The notes under the pieces were generated by a model. It searched no databases. It had not been told where the DNA came from and was given only the letters and a program-made list of their open reading frames with translations. Shown here piece by piece: positions 17,233 through 24,736 of a DNA stretch of 38,500 bases (position 1 is the first letter of the stretch; each line of letters starts with the position of its first letter). The DNA is from an uncultured Clostridia bacterium (GTDB lineage Bacteria; Bacillota; Clostridia; TANB77; CAG-508). The stretch is taken from positions 1 to 38,500 of the forward strand of contig CANQLM010000003.1 in assembly GCA_947624735.1 (NCBI GenBank). Direction: 5' to 3'. Both the position numbers and the translations under genes were made by a program.

Positions 17233-17794
17233 TCTTAAATATTGTACCTGTGTTGTAATAGCACATGGGAAAAGTGAACTTCTTTTAGCAGAGCATATAA
17301 AAAGTAATTTACATTTACCTATAGGTATATATTCAAAAAATAATGGAAAAAAGAGCATACAAATAAATAGTCTGATGAACGTTTTAAATAATAAGATTTT
17401 TAAGAACATAAACGAATTAAAAAAAGAGTATGGAATTGAAATAGAAAAGAAAGTATTAAAAAATTTTACAATAATGCCAATTATGGATTTAGATGATGCT
17501 GATGATACACAAAAGCAAGAATATATATCAAAGAACATGTTTAAAAATCATTGGTTAGAACCATACATAGTTCCAATTTGGAATAAAAATAATCTAGATG
17601 AGGTATTATTAGATTTAAAATTAATAAAAAAATTGCCAGAAGATAGAGATAAAGGAAAAGTATATAGTTCATTATTTCCAACCAATAATGGACAATCAGA
17701 TAAACAACAAGTAGAAAACTTATTAAAAAAATTTGAAAAATCAAACAAAACTAATATGGAAATCTTTATAAAAAAGTGTTTAGATAGTTTATAA
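17222..17794 (+). CDS. TOPRIM/RloB-like protein paired with the ATPase
   Basis: A 190-residue protein, function not proven. The N-terminal strand-loop VVIAHGKSELLLAEHI (residues 11-26) and the acidic MDLDDADD (88-95) sit where TOPRIM-like nucleases such as RloB have their VEG-x-x-E and DxD motifs. The usual glutamate before the glycine is H15 here, with E19 nearby, so the active site is atypical. PIWNKNNLDEVLLDL (118-132) follows. The start is ATG 17222 inside the ATPase gene, with GAAGGA just upstream. The tight overlap suggests an ATPase-nuclease pair. It may be a new subfamily or an inactive relative. Confidence 0.55.
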   Translation: MITNLKYCTCVVIAHGKSELLLAEHIKSNLHLPIGIYSKNNGKKSIQINSLMNVLNNKIFKNINELKKEYGIEIEKKVLKNFTIMPIMDLDDADDTQKQEYISKNMFKNHWLEPYIVPIWNKNNLDEVLLDLKLIKKLPEDRDKGKVYSSLFPTNNGQSDKQQVENLLKKFEKSNKTNMEIFIKKCLDSL

Positions 17795-17800
17795 TAAATA

Positions 17801-17829
17801 TATACATACTAAATAAAATATGTTATAAT
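17801..17829 (+). promoter_or_regulatory. Extended -10 promoter of yebC
   Basis: TGTTATAAT (17821-17829) is an extended -10 element, with TATACA 17 bases before the hexamer. It lies about 30 bases upstream of the ATG. Confidence 0.65.
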
Positions 17830-17861
17830 ATTTAAATGAAAAATAAAAGGAGGAATTATTT

Positions 17862-18584
17862 ATGTCAGGACATAGCAAATGGCATAACATACAAGCCAAA
17901 AAAGGAAAAGCTGATGCAGCAAGAGGAAAAGTATTTACTAAATTAGGAAGAGAAATATTACTAGCAGTAAAACAAGGTGGACCAGACCCAGCAGGTAACT
18001 CTAAATTAAAAGATGTTATAGCAAAATGTAAAGCAAATAATATGCCAAATGATACAATACAAAATGCAATAAAAAAGGCATCAGGAGAAGGAAGTAATAA
18101 AGTTTACGAAGAAATTACATATGAAGGTTATGGACCATGTGGAGTAGCTTTTATAGTAGAAGCAAGTACAGATAATAAAAATAGAACAGCAGCAGATGTA
18201 AGACATTTATTTGATAAAGCTGGAGGAAACTTAGGAACAACAGGTTGTGTATCATATATGTTTAACAAAAAAGGTGTAATCGTAATAGATAAAACAAAAA
18301 CAAATCTTTCAGAAGATGACCTAATGATGCTAGCACTAGACAATGGAGCAGAGGATTTTAGCTCAGATGAAGAAATTTATGAAATAGTAACTGGACCATC
18401 AGACTTTTCAGCAGTAAGAGAAGCATTAGAAGCACAAGGACTAGAATTTGAAGAAGCAGAAATACAAATGGTTCCAACAACAACAGTATCATTAGATGAA
18501 GAAGGAGAAGAAAGAGTACAAAAGCTAATTGATAGTCTAGATGATTTAGACGATGTTATGAATGTTTATACAAACATAGAATAA
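17862..18584 (+). CDS. YebC/PmpR family protein (TACO1-like)
   Basis: The family was long annotated as transcriptional regulator; members are now linked to translation of difficult, often proline-rich, stretches on the ribosome. The 240-residue length is standard. It starts with the signature [20 protein letters not shown] and has three-domain family motifs such as [18 protein letters not shown] and [22 protein letters not shown] precedes the ATG. It has its own promoter and terminator, so it is a single-gene unit between the defence-like pair and the spoIIIA operon. Confidence 0.95.
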   Translation: MSGHSKWHNIQAKKGKADAARGKVFTKLGREILLAVKQGGPDPAGNSKLKDVIAKCKANNMPNDTIQNAIKKASGEGSNKVYEEITYEGYGPCGVAFIVEASTDNKNRTAADVRHLFDKAGGNLGTTGCVSYMFNKKGVIVIDKTKTNLSEDDLMMLALDNGAEDFSSDEEIYEIVTGPSDFSAVREALEAQGLEFEEAEIQMVPTTTVSLDEEGEERVQKLIDSLDDLDDVMNVYTNIE

Positions 18585-18602
18585 AAAAAGAATAAATATA
18601 AA

Positions 18603-18638
18603 GAAAATAGCATATATTTTAATATATGCTATTTTTTT
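18603..18638 (+). terminator. Terminator of yebC
   Basis: AAAATAGCATATAT pairs with ATATATGCTATTTT and runs directly into a T-run ending at 18638. A strong intrinsic terminator just before spoIIIAA. Confidence 0.85.
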
Positions 18639-18667
18639 GCATATAAAAAATAAAAGGACATGAAAGA

Positions 18668-19555
18668 ATGGTTAGAAATTTAGATACAATACTTAGAATT
18701 CTTCCAAGGGATATAGCTAATAATTTAGAACAAGAAAAAATAGAAGAAATTAGAATAAGAGCAAATCGAAATATAATTTTAAAATATATGGATAGAGAAG
18801 AAGTAACAGATTTTATTCCAAGTCAAAGAGATTTACTTAATACTTTACAAATATTTTGCGACAATTCAATTTACTCATATCAAAGTCAAATTTGTAATGG
18901 CTATATTACATTAAACGGAGGACATAGAGTTGGAATAACAGGAAATGTAGCTATGAAGGACGGAATTATAAGTAATATAAATTACATATTTTCTTTAAAT
19001 ATAAGAATTGCAAAAGAAATTATAGGGGCGAGTGATGAAATAATTAATTTTGTTTTAGAAAATGGACAAATTAACAATACGTTAATAATTTCTCCACCGG
19101 GATGTGGTAAAACAACAATTTTAAGAGATTTAGTTAGAAATATTAGTAATTTGGGCTATACAGTATCATTAATAGATGAAAGAGGAGAAATCGCAGCAAT
19201 GTATAAAGGAATTCCACAAAATGATGTGGGCTTAAGAACAGATATATTAGACAATGTTTCCAAAAGTTTAGGAATGAGAATGGCAGTAAGAACAATGGCG
19301 CCAAAAGTAATAGTAACTGATGAAATAGGAACAGAAGATGATGTTGAAGCAATTAATTATGGAATATGTTCAGGTGTAAAAGGAATTTTCACAGCACATG
19401 GAAGTAGTATTGAAGAATTAAAGCTAAATACTCACTTGAACAAATTATATGAAGAAAAAATATTTAATAAAATAATTTTTCTAGAAAAAAGAGGAATTAT
19501 AAAAAAAGTTTATACATTAGATAAAAATATGTATATATCTGACGATGAAAAATAG
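18668..19555 (+). CDS. spoIIIAA: Stage III sporulation protein AA (ATPase)
   Basis: Putative cytosolic ATPase of the mother-cell-to-forespore channel (SpoIIIA-SpoIIQ), needed for late forespore gene expression. The 295-residue protein is secretion-ATPase-like, with Walker A PPGCGKTT at residues 143-150 and Walker B region KVIVTDEIGTEDD near 215. HRVGITGN precedes the core. ATG 18668 follows AAAAGGA. First of eight genes AA-AH in the conserved order. By analogy the operon is sigma-E dependent; I could not pick out a convincing sigma-E promoter in the 29 bases after the yebC terminator. Confidence 0.95.
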   Translation: MVRNLDTILRILPRDIANNLEQEKIEEIRIRANRNIILKYMDREEVTDFIPSQRDLLNTLQIFCDNSIYSYQSQICNGYITLNGGHRVGITGNVAMKDGIISNINYIFSLNIRIAKEIIGASDEIINFVLENGQINNTLIISPPGCGKTTILRDLVRNISNLGYTVSLIDERGEIAAMYKGIPQNDVGLRTDILDNVSKSLGMRMAVRTMAPKVIVTDEIGTEDDVEAINYGICSGVKGIFTAHGSSIEELKLNTHLNKLYEEKIFNKIIFLEKRGIIKKVYTLDKNMYISDDEK

Positions 19556-19624
19556 TAATAAATCAGTCTAAAATGAATATATTTTATTACATAGAAAAAT
19601 TTTAGAAAAGGACAAGCAAAACAA

Positions 19625-20134
19625 ATGATAGTAGTAAAAACATTTTTTTTATTAGGTATATTTATAATATCTACATATATTGGAATAACGATTTCAAAAA
19701 AATATTCATCTAGAGTAAAAGAGTTAAAAGAACTTTTATCAGCACTTAATATGTTTGAAGAAAAAATAAAATTTACGTATGAACCAATTCCAGATGTTTT
19801 CTTTGAAATATCACAAAATTGTTCAGCAAATATAGGAAAAATTTTTGAGGAAAGTTCATATAATATGAAAATGATGTCAGCAGGACTTGCTTGGGAAAAA
19901 GCAATAGATGAATCAAATACTAAACTTACAAAAGATGATAAAGAAATTTTAAGAAATTTAGCAAAAATGTTAGGAAAAACAGATTTAGATGGACAAGTAA
20001 GTGAAATAAGACTTACTAAAAAATTTTTAGAGACTAAATTGCAAGATGCACAATTAGAAAAGAGTAAAAATGAAAAACTATTTAAGACCTTAGGAGTAAC
20101 TTGTGGACTTGCTATTGTAATAATTCTAGTTTAA
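19625..20134 (+). CDS. spoIIIAB: Stage III sporulation protein AB
   Basis: Membrane-anchored component of the sporulation channel, related in fold to GspF-type secretion proteins. The 169-residue product has an N-terminal helix (residues 4-22), a helical soluble middle with KELKELLSALNMFEEKIKF, and a C-terminal helix. AAAAGGA lies about twelve bases before the ATG. The 69-base gap after spoIIIAA is the widest in the first part of the operon. Confidence 0.9.
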   Translation: MIVVKTFFLLGIFIISTYIGITISKKYSSRVKELKELLSALNMFEEKIKFTYEPIPDVFFEISQNCSANIGKIFEESSYNMKMMSAGLAWEKAIDESNTKLTKDDKEILRNLAKMLGKTDLDGQVSEIRLTKKFLETKLQDAQLEKSKNEKLFKTLGVTCGLAIVIILV

Positions 20135-20175
20135 GGGAAAATATTACTTAGCACAAAGAAAGGAATTAATTGGTT

Positions 20176-20370
20176 ATGGGAATAGATTTATTATTTAAAA
20201 TAGCTGCAATAGGAATTCTAGTTGCAGTTTTATATCAAGTATTAGTAAGAGCAGGAAGAGAAGACCAAGCAATGATGACTACTTTAGCAGGACTTATTAT
20301 AGTTTTATCATTAGTTATAAAAGAAGTAAGTAGCTTGTTTGATTCGGTAAGAACGATGTTCAATCTGTAA
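20176..20370 (+). CDS. spoIIIAC: Stage III sporulation protein AC
   Basis: A small membrane protein with two helices; the 64-residue length fits the family. It begins MGIDLLFKIAAIGILVAVLY, close to the usual MG-[VI]-D start, which is why ATG 20176 is chosen over an in-frame TTG at 20170. AAAGGAA is 11 bases upstream. It lies between spoIIIAB and spoIIIAD. Confidence 0.9.
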   Translation: MGIDLLFKIAAIGILVAVLYQVLVRAGREDQAMMTTLAGLIIVLSLVIKEVSSLFDSVRTMFNL

Positions 20371-20383
20371 TAAAGGAGAAAAA

Positions 20384-20770
20384 ATGGATATTGTAAAAAT
20401 TATTGGAGTAGGCTTTATAGCAGTAATTATTATAGTCATTTTAAAACAATATAGACCAGAATTTGCAATATATGCTTCTATAATTGCAGGAGTAATAATA
20501 ATTTTAATGATTACAGATACTTTATCAGGAATAATAAATCTTCTTCAAGATATTGCAAATAGAACAAATGTTAATACACAATTTTTAAAAATACTTATGA
20601 AAATTACAGGAATAGCAATCTTAACAGAGTTTGCAGTAAGTATTTGTAAAGACTCAGGAGAAACTGCAGTAGCTAATAAAATAGATATAGGAGGAAAAGT
20701 AATTATAATATCTATGTCAATACCAATAATAAGAGCACTTTTAGAAACTGTACTTAAAATATTACCATAA
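20384..20770 (+). CDS. spoIIIAD: Stage III sporulation protein AD
   Basis: The 128-residue membrane protein has about four helices and the family features KQYRPEFAIYASIIAGVII near the N-terminus and GEAAVA-like GETAVANKIDIGGK near the C-terminus. AAAGGAG precedes the ATG, 13 bases after spoIIIAC. Channel component. Confidence 0.92.
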   Translation: MDIVKIIGVGFIAVIIIVILKQYRPEFAIYASIIAGVIIILMITDTLSGIINLLQDIANRTNVNTQFLKILMKITGIAILTEFAVSICKDSGETAVANKIDIGGKVIIISMSIPIIRALLETVLKILP

Positions 20771-20785
20771 ACAATGGAGTTACAG

Positions 20786-21955
20786 ATGAAAAAAATTTTT
20801 TTAGTTTTACTAATATGTGTAATTTATATATTTCCGAATGTAAGTTTTGCAACTGAAAAAAGTTCAAATAATGAAGAAATTAAAAACGAGCAAGAACAAA
20901 CTTTAGAAAATCAAAAACAATCGCTTGGAATTGGGGATTTTTTATCTGAGGCAAAAAAATATACAGAAGATATAGATGTAACAGAATTATTTAATAGTGC
21001 TATATCAGGAAATTTAGACAATACTAAAATATTAAAATACATAATAAACATTCTAGGCGATAATTTGAAAGATGCTTTGCAAGTAATGTCAGGAGTAATA
21101 GTTGTAATAATTATACATAGCATACTAAAAACAATAAGTGAAAATCTTGGAAATGAATCAGTCGCCAAAATTGCATATTACATACAATATATTTTAATTG
21201 TAACACTTATTATGGGAAACTTTTCAAACATAATAGAGGATATAAAAATTTCAATATCAGATTTAACCTCATTTGCAAATACATTAATACCACTTCTAAC
21301 AACGTTAATGATAGCAACAGGAAATGCAGTTAGTTCACATATGATAGAACCGATTTTACTTTTAGTAATAACATTTATAGGAAATTTTATAACCAATGTT
21401 CTTATACCAATAGTATTAGTATCAACAGCCTTAGGAATAATTTCAAAAATCTCTGATTATGCACAAGTTGATAAATTATCTAAATTCTTAAAAAAAGGTT
21501 CAACATTAGTTTTAACAACAATTCTAACCTTATTTATGAGTTTAGCAACATTAGAAGGAGGAATAACAAGTGGGCTAGATGGAATGACTTTAAAAGCAGG
21601 AAAATCATTAGTATCAAATGCAATACCAGTAGTAGGAGGAATTTTAGGAGATGCTATTGATACTGTCTTAGGATATAGCAATATAATAAAAAATGCAGTT
21701 GGAGTAGTTGGAATATTTGTAATAATTTGTATATGCATAAAACCAATATTAAATTTAACAGCTCTAACAATTACATATTATCTAGGCGCAGCACTTTGTC
21801 AGCCAATAGCGGATAAAAAAATAGTAAGCTTAATAGAGCAAATGGGAGGAACATTTAAAATATTTTTAGCGATAATGTTTACAATTACAGTAATGCTAAT
21901 AATCGGAATAGCAATAGTTATGAGAATATCAAATAGTGGACTTATGTATCAATAA
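20786..21955 (+). CDS. spoIIIAE: Stage III sporulation protein AE
   Basis: Large polytopic membrane component of the sporulation channel. The 389-residue product starts with a signal-peptide-like MKKIFLVLLICVIYIFPNVS, followed by an acidic lumenal region and seven or so helices. ATG 20786 is preferred to an in-frame ATG at 20774, because the GGAG that serves it (20776-20779) overlaps the earlier ATG. About 250 residues of hydrophobic sequence include GGITSGLDGMTLKAGKSLVS, typical of the family. Confidence 0.93.
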   Translation: MKKIFLVLLICVIYIFPNVSFATEKSSNNEEIKNEQEQTLENQKQSLGIGDFLSEAKKYTEDIDVTELFNSAISGNLDNTKILKYIINILGDNLKDALQVMSGVIVVIIIHSILKTISENLGNESVAKIAYYIQYILIVTLIMGNFSNIIEDIKISISDLTSFANTLIPLLTTLMIATGNAVSSHMIEPILLLVITFIGNFITNVLIPIVLVSTALGIISKISDYAQVDKLSKFLKKGSTLVLTTILTLFMSLATLEGGITSGLDGMTLKAGKSLVSNAIPVVGGILGDAIDTVLGYSNIIKNAVGVVGIFVIICICIKPILNLTALTITYYLGAALCQPIADKKIVSLIEQMGGTFKIFLAIMFTITVMLIIGIAIVMRISNSGLMYQ

Positions 21956-21986
21956 AAAAACTAATTATAAAAAAATTAAGAAAGGA

Positions 21987-22005
21987 GTTAGATATTTTAT
22001 CTAAC
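21987..22005 (+). other. Hairpin between ribosome site and start of spoIIIAF
   Basis: GTTAGATA (21987-21994), loop TTT, TATCTAAC (21998-22005). It follows AAAGGAG (21981-21987) directly and lies between this site and the ATG at 22020, a distance of 32 bases. Confidence 0.6.
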
Positions 22006-22019
22006 ATTAATTATAAAGA

Positions 22020-22604
22020 ATGATAGCAAATCTTAGCTCTTGGGCACAAGGAATAATAGTTGCAATAATAATAGGTTCTATAATACAAATGCTTCTTCCA
22101 GAAAATAAAAACAAGAAATACATAAGAATGGTATTAGGAGTTTATATATTATTTTGCATAATAAGTCCAGTAGTAGGAAAACAATTAAACTTAGATGAAT
22201 ATAATTTAGAAAAGTACATAGATGTAGAAAATAAAAATATTCAAGAAGAAACAAATATATATGATAAAAATATCCGAGATATATTTAAAAATAAAGTAAT
22301 TCTAAATATAAAATCTCAGCTAAATTCAAAAGGATATGAAAGTAATAATATTCAAATTGATATAGATGAAAATTGTAATATTTTAAAAATAAAAATTTCA
22401 GAAATCTATGAAAGGCAAGAAGATACTGAAATTAATGAAAATAATCAAATAGTTATAAATAAAATAGAAACAGGAATAAATGAAGTGAGCATTGATATTA
22501 AGGAAAAAAGAGTATCAGGAATAGCCACAAGCGATAAAAATAGTTTAATAGATTATCTAGTAGAAAATTATCAGATAGATAGAAAAAACATAATAATAGA
22601 ATAA
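22020..22604 (+). CDS. spoIIIAF: Stage III sporulation protein AF
   Basis: Membrane-anchored channel component; the soluble part has the ring-building fold seen in this family. The 194-residue protein starts MIANLSSWAQGIIVAIIIGS, has two N-terminal helices with LGVYILFCIISPV, and a soluble domain that ends QIDRKNIIIE. An in-frame stop at 22014-22016 makes ATG 22020 the earliest start. Its only good ribosome site is 32 bases upstream, with a hairpin in between. Confidence 0.9.
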   Translation: MIANLSSWAQGIIVAIIIGSIIQMLLPENKNKKYIRMVLGVYILFCIISPVVGKQLNLDEYNLEKYIDVENKNIQEETNIYDKNIRDIFKNKVILNIKSQLNSKGYESNNIQIDIDENCNILKIKISEIYERQEDTEINENNQIVINKIETGINEVSIDIKEKRVSGIATSDKNSLIDYLVENYQIDRKNIIIE

Positions 22605-22628
22605 AGGAGGATACATTAACTAGTAATT

Positions 22629-23225
22629 ATGAAAGATAAACTAAAGAATATGTTTAAAGGAAAAAAGAAAACTGAAAATTTAATTGTGCTTATTGTTATT
22701 TTAATAGTTACAGTAGTAGCAATTAATTATATATGGAGTGATAACAAAAAGGAAACAGATGGCATAATAAAAAATGATTCTATAAGAGATAATTTGGGTA
22801 TTATTCAAGTTAATAATAAAGAATCAACAGAAGACGAACTAGAACTAAAATTAGAAAATATACTTAGTAAAATTTCTGGAGTTGGTCTAGTAAAAGTTAT
22901 GATTACATACTCAGAAAGCAGTACACTTTTACCAATATATAATGAAGACTCTAGTGTAAGTAATACAAATGAAACAGATAGTAATGGAGGATCAAGAACT
23001 ATTCAAGAGACTGAAAGCCAAAAAGAAGTTGTTTATAAAGAAAATGTTGATGGAAGTAAAGAACCGATAACTCAAAGCATAAGTAGTCCTAAAATAGAAG
23101 GAGCAATAGTAGTGGCTGAAGGAGCAGAAAATGCAGAAGTTAAAACAAATATAATAGGTGCCATAGAAGCTGCCACAGGGCTTGCAACTCATAAAATACA
23201 AGTGTTTAAAATGGAGGAAAATTAA
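22629..23225 (+). CDS. spoIIIAG: Stage III sporulation protein AG
   Basis: Forms a large ring in the intermembrane space of the forespore. The 198-residue protein has one helix (about residues 18-36), then a soluble domain with the GVGLVKVMITYSESS and EGAIVVAEGAENAEVKTNII motifs of the family. AAAGGAGG at 22603-22610 overlaps the end of spoIIIAF but is 18 bases before the ATG; a weak 4-bp hairpin (22615-22627) fills the gap. Confidence 0.93.
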   Translation: MKDKLKNMFKGKKKTENLIVLIVILIVTVVAINYIWSDNKKETDGIIKNDSIRDNLGIIQVNNKESTEDELELKLENILSKISGVGLVKVMITYSESSTLLPIYNEDSSVSNTNETDSNGGSRTIQETESQKEVVYKENVDGSKEPITQSISSPKIEGAIVVAEGAENAEVKTNIIGAIEAATGLATHKIQVFKMEEN

Positions 23226-23227
23226 AA

Positions 23228-24058
23228 TTGAAAATAACATTTATAAAAACAGGAAAAAGATTAAAACCTAAAGAAAATAAAATTGATTTAAGTGAAAAAA
23301 ATACACAAAAAAGTTATACAAATAAAAAAGCAATAAAAACAAAAAGTGTAGAAAAAGTGCAAAAAGATTTAAATAATAGTAAAAAGGAAGATAAAATAAA
23401 GGAAACATTAAAATCAATTTTTAAGAAAAATCAATTAGTATTATTAACACTAGCTTTAATGTTAGTTACAGCAGGGTATATGAATTATAATAACAATAAT
23501 AATGAATTAAATATTACACTAGCAGAATTAGGAGATGCTAAATTAGTTAGTGCAAATGTTGTGGATAATGAAGTAGATGAACAAGAATCTAATACAGTTG
23601 AAACAACTAATCAAAACGTAGTAGAAACTAATTCTAGTAATGAAGATAATAATGAAATAAATAATGAGGTAGTATCTGAAAATAAAACAGAGAATATAGA
23701 ATCTAATGATAATTATTTTACACAAACTAGACTAGAAAGAGAGACTATGTACTCACAAATGTTAGAAACATATAATAAAATAATGGAAAATGAAAAAATA
23801 CCAGCAGATCAAAAATCCATTGCCTCAAATGAAATAAAAAATATAAGTGATAAAAAGAGTGCAATATCAATTATAGAAAATTTAATTAAAACAAAAGGAT
23901 TTGAAGATGTAGTTTTGTTAATAAATGATAATAGTATAAATGTTGTAGTTAAACATACTAATAATTTAACAACAGAACAAGTTGCACAAATTACAAATAT
24001 TGTATCAAGAGAACTTAAGGCAGAAATTGAAGATATACATATATCAGTTCATAATTAA
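23228..24058 (+). CDS. spoIIIAH: Stage III sporulation protein AH
   Basis: Binds SpoIIQ across the septum and forms part of the channel. The 276-residue protein is longer than B. subtilis SpoIIIAH (218), because of a lysine-rich cytosolic N-terminus (1-68) and an acidic, asparagine-rich linker after the single helix (69-86). The C-terminal YscJ/FliF-like domain (about 180-276) has IIENLIKTKGFEDVVLLIND. The start is TTG 23228, ten bases after GGAGG. Last gene of the operon. Confidence 0.92.
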   Translation: MKITFIKTGKRLKPKENKIDLSEKNTQKSYTNKKAIKTKSVEKVQKDLNNSKKEDKIKETLKSIFKKNQLVLLTLALMLVTAGYMNYNNNNNELNITLAELGDAKLVSANVVDNEVDEQESNTVETTNQNVVETNSSNEDNNEINNEVVSENKTENIESNDNYFTQTRLERETMYSQMLETYNKIMENEKIPADQKSIASNEIKNISDKKSAISIIENLIKTKGFEDVVLLINDNSINVVVKHTNNLTTEQVAQITNIVSRELKAEIEDIHISVHN

Positions 24059-24068
24059 AACTATATTA

Positions 24069-24105
24069 TGCATTTACGGTCAAGTGAAAAAGTAAATGCA
24101 ATTTT
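24069..24105 (+). terminator. Probable terminator of the spoIIIA operon
   Basis: A perfect 9-base stem TGCATTTAC (24069-24077) / GTAAATGCA (24092-24100) with a 14-base loop, followed by ATTTTG. The U-tract is short, so termination may be partial. Confidence 0.55.
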
Positions 24106-24145
24106 GTAAAGTTATGCATTCGCAGTAAAAATTATAGCAAAATGC

Positions 24146-24174
24146 TTGACATTTAAGTATTTAGATAGTATAAT
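24146..24174 (+). promoter_or_regulatory. Perfect sigma-A promoter of the rimP-nusA-infB operon
   Basis: TTGACA at 24146-24151, a 17-base spacer and TATAAT at 24169-24174. The start near 24181 gives a leader of about 90 bases before rimP. Confidence 0.85.
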
Positions 24175-24197
24175 ATTTAAGTAGCATAAGAGATAGC

Positions 24198-24224
24198 AAA
24201 GAGTGGAAGCAAATTCCACTCTTT
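24198..24224 (+). promoter_or_regulatory. Leader hairpin upstream of rimP
   Basis: AAAGAGTGGA (24198-24207) pairs perfectly with TCCACTCTTT (24215-24224). ATAAG (24186-24190) and CTTAT could extend it as an outer stem. AGTTTTAG follows, a poor U-tract, so it may be a leaky attenuator. No known leader family is recognised. Confidence 0.5.
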
Positions 24225-24270
24225 AGTTTTAGCTTATATTAGTAAATAAAATATTTTTAAAGGAGTAATT

Positions 24271-24735
24271 ATGACACAAGTAGAGACAAAAGTTAAAGCG
24301 CTGATAGAAGATACAATACATAATTTAGGATATCAAACTTATGATGTTATTTATGAAAAAGAAGGAAAAGATAATTATTTAAGAATATTTATTGATAATA
24401 GTGCAACAATTACATTGGAAGACTGCGAAAAAGTAAATAATGCTATAACAGATATGCTAGACGAAAAAGACTTAATTAAATCACAATACTTTTTAGAAAT
24501 ATCATCACCAGGACTAGAAAGAAGAATAAGAAGTGATGAGCATTTACAAATGTTCATAAATTCAAAGATTGAAATGAATTTATTTAAAGCCATCGAAAAG
24601 AAAAAAATAATTACAGGAATTTTAAAAAACTTTGACAAAAGTCAAATTACAGTAGAAGTAGAAGGAAAAGATATTAGCATTGAAAGAAGTAATATTTCAA
24701 AAATAAAAAATGTTTATGATTGGGAGGAAATTTAA
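24271..24735 (+). CDS. rimP: Ribosome maturation factor RimP
   Basis: Assists assembly of the 30S subunit. The 154-residue protein has the N-terminal RimP domain with LGYQTYDVIYEKEGKDNYLR, the family motif EISSPGLERRIR near residue 71, and a C-terminal SH3-like domain. AAAGGAG precedes ATG 24271. Its stop is one base before nusA. First gene of the operon. Confidence 0.95.
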   Translation: MTQVETKVKALIEDTIHNLGYQTYDVIYEKEGKDNYLRIFIDNSATITLEDCEKVNNAITDMLDEKDLIKSQYFLEISSPGLERRIRSDEHLQMFINSKIEMNLFKAIEKKKIITGILKNFDKSQITVEVEGKDISIERSNISKIKNVYDWEEI

Positions 24736-24736
24736 A

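Noticed and set aside
17188-17538. Minus-strand frame opposite the TOPRIM-like gene
   Set aside because: Antisense shadow with biased hydrophobic composition and no ribosome site.
15886-17794. Assignment of the ATPase pair to PARIS or Septu
   Set aside because: The partner is shorter than the DUF4435 protein of PARIS and has no HNH motif as in Septu, so only a general ATPase plus TOPRIM-like description is supported.
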